Of a stretch of 64,000 bases of DNA, positions 62,812 to 64,000 are shown piece by piece. The translations under genes were made by a program, and so were the position numbers. A model generated the notes under the pieces. It ran no database searches. It worked only from the letters and a program-made list of their open reading frames with translations, and was not told where the DNA came from. The DNA is from Bradyrhizobium manausense (GTDB taxonomy: Bacteria; Pseudomonadota; Alphaproteobacteria; Rhizobiales; Xanthobacteraceae). Each line of letters starts with the position of its first letter. Positions within the stretch are counted from its first letter, which is position 1. Where the stretch lies: contig NZ_JAFCKB010000015.1 of the NCBI RefSeq assembly GCF_018130615.1, positions 62,001-126,000 on the forward strand. Direction: 5' to 3'.

Positions 62812-63489
62812 ATGCCGCTTGCCGGGACAGGCATGCTGCTGACGTCGATGAACATCGACGCGGCGGATGAGGCCGATTTCAACCGCTGGTACGATCGCGA
62901 GCATCTGGAAGAGCGCGTCGCGATCGAGGGTTTTCTGGAAGCCCGGCGCTATGTCGCGCACGCCGCCACTCCCAAATATCTCTCGCTGTACTCGACCGCG
63001 ACGTTAGAGGTGCTCGACAGTCCCGCCTACCGGGCGCGGCTCGCCAACCAGACCGAATGGTCGCGGCGGAGCATGGCGCATTTCAAGAACATGCTGCGCG
63101 TCGTCGCGCGCATCACCGTCAGTAAGGGCACCGGCCGCGGCGCCGCGCTCGGCCTGGTGCGGCTGCGCCCCACAGCCGACAATGCCGGCTCTTGGCGTGA
63201 CGCGCTGCAGGAGAATCTTATGCCGGGCGATCGCGACGGCATCATCTCGATGCATTTGCTCGAGAGCGAGCCGGAATTGTCGGGCGCAACAGCGGACATT
63301 CCAGCGGTGCGCAACGAAGGCGCGCGCGACTGGTTCGTGCTGATCGACGGCACGCATGTCGGTGCGGTGTCGGCGGCCATCGCCGAGCGCTTCACCGGCC
63401 CGGCGGCAGCACCCTTCCCGCTGCCCGTCTCCGTCGGCACTTACAGCCTGATGTGGGACCTCGCGAAAAGCGACATCGCGCGAGGTTGA
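62812..63489 (+). CDS. EthD-like dimeric alpha/beta-barrel protein, two halves
   Basis: A 225-residue hypothetical protein. The first half contains FNRWYDREHLEERVAIEGFLEARRY, which resembles the EthD/ABM dimeric alpha/beta-barrel motif, and the second half repeats the layout less clearly (GRGAALGLVRLRP through GTYSLMWDL), so the chain may be an internal duplication. No signal peptide. It starts 26 bp after the hydrolase gene and is probably the last gene of the pqq transcript. Function unknown. Confidence 0.8.
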   Translation: MPLAGTGMLLTSMNIDAADEADFNRWYDREHLEERVAIEGFLEARRYVAHAATPKYLSLYSTATLEVLDSPAYRARLANQTEWSRRSMAHFKNMLRVVARITVSKGTGRGAALGLVRLRPTADNAGSWRDALQENLMPGDRDGIISMHLLESEPELSGATADIPAVRNEGARDWFVLIDGTHVGAVSAAIAERFTGPAAAPFPLPVSVGTYSLMWDLAKSDIARG

Positions 63490-63716
63490 TGCGTTCACAT
63501 TCCCCGCGGATGCTGCACCGCACGCGCCGCATTAATGCTGTGCGCGCTTAGCTCCCATGAAAGAGGGGACGCGCGAAAATTTGCCGTTGTACTTGGGAAC
63601 GGTTCTAATAAGCTAACCCAATGACGTCATTCAGAAACCAGATCGCTGCGCGTTAAGCGTTCGCCAAGCTCAAGAAGAGGCCGCCGGGTCTTTGAGCCTG
63701 CGCGGACAGGGTAGGA

Positions 63717-64000
63717 ATGAAACCGACCGATATCGCGGCCCCCGACTACTTTCACAAAGTGGTCGATTGCCAGTGGGCCTGTCCTGCGCACACCCCGGTT
63801 CCCGAATACATCCGATTGATCGCACAAGGGCGCTACAGCGACGCCTACATGATCAATTGGAAATCGAACGTGTTTCCCGGAATTCTGGGACGCACCTGCG
63901 ATCGTCCGTGCGAGCCGGCGTGCCGCCGCGGACGCGTCGAGGAGACGCCGGTGGCGATCTGCCGCCTCAAGCGCGTCGCCGCCGACTTCAAGGACGACAT
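63717..64000 (+). CDS. NAD(P)-binding FAD/iron-sulfur oxidoreductase (partial, 5' end only)
   Basis: The ATG at 63717, after a tagga site, opens a frame that runs off the window after about 94 residues. The sequence shows CQWACPAHTPVPEYIRL (Cys18 and Cys22) and CDRPCEPACRRG (Cys61, Cys65, Cys69), the N-terminal iron-sulfur domain of glutamate synthase small subunit and dihydropyrimidine dehydrogenase-type proteins. The FAD and NAD(P) domains must lie beyond the edge. Function not determinable here. Confidence 0.88.
   Translation, partial: MKPTDIAAPDYFHKVVDCQWACPAHTPVPEYIRLIAQGRYSDAYMINWKSNVFPGILGRTCDRPCEPACRRGRVEETPVAICRLKRVAADFKDD

Noticed and set aside
63627-63827. Minus-strand frame at the right end
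   Set aside because: It overlaps the clear start of the plus-strand iron-sulfur oxidoreductase gene with its cysteine motifs.

Overview
The window is GC-rich chromosomal DNA from an alphaproteobacterium, most likely Bradyrhizobium. The reasons are the codon usage, the mix of gene families, the palindromic intergenic repeats typical of that genus, and a D-tartrate dehydratase at 54267-55436 that carries every active-site position known for the Bradyrhizobium enzyme. I see no rRNA, tRNA, CRISPR array, phage or complete insertion sequence. Coding density is high, and nearly all genes are intact; one gene is cut by the right window edge.

Layout, left to right. 1-7.8 kb: a GMC oxidoreductase, acetyltransferase and SMP-30 lactonase group, an AraC/GyrI regulator, small proteins, a glutathione transferase and an intracellular PHB depolymerase. 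7.8-12 kb: a large SAM-cyclase-ATPase-repeat signalling protein and a small membrane protein. 12.3-21 kb: a peptide/opine-type ABC importer operon containing an FAD amine oxidoreductase and a D-2-hydroxyacid dehydrogenase, divergent from an XRE-cupin regulator. 21-26.4 kb: a hybrid histidine kinase, then an AraC regulator divergent from a cupin protein and a flavin monooxygenase. 26.5-33 kb: exported proteins, including a phosphoesterase and dihaem peroxidase pair behind a candidate Pho box. 33-40 kb: an RND efflux pair and a Kef-type antiporter. 40-43.4 kb: an orphan secreted protein and a Cache chemoreceptor, flanked by two diverged copies of a dispersed repeat of about 185 bp. 43.4-49.1 kb: a short-chain dehydrogenase, then an aspartate-use locus (dicarboxylate/amino-acid symporter, aspartase, LysR regulator, aspartate racemase family protein). 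49.2-58.1 kb: an MFS exporter and AraC pair, malonyl-CoA decarboxylase, a DUF418 protein, D-tartrate dehydratase, glutathione peroxidase, an amidase and small DUF proteins. 58.4-63.5 kb: pqqABCDE followed by a co-directional proline-iminopeptidase-like hydrolase and an EthD-like protein. 63.7 kb to the end: the start of an iron-sulfur/FAD oxidoreductase.

Functionally the window is a set of small catabolic and uptake modules (peptide or opine-like compounds, D/L-aspartate, D-tartrate, malonyl-CoA, PHB), each next to its own regulator, plus biosynthesis of PQQ, the cofactor of periplasmic dehydrogenases. The points I find most worth a second look are the extended pqq operon, the D-aspartate locus with a clear LysR-type box, the Pho-box phosphoesterase/peroxidase pair, the paired operator-like dyads in front of the ABC operon, and repeats that supply the ends of several genes.
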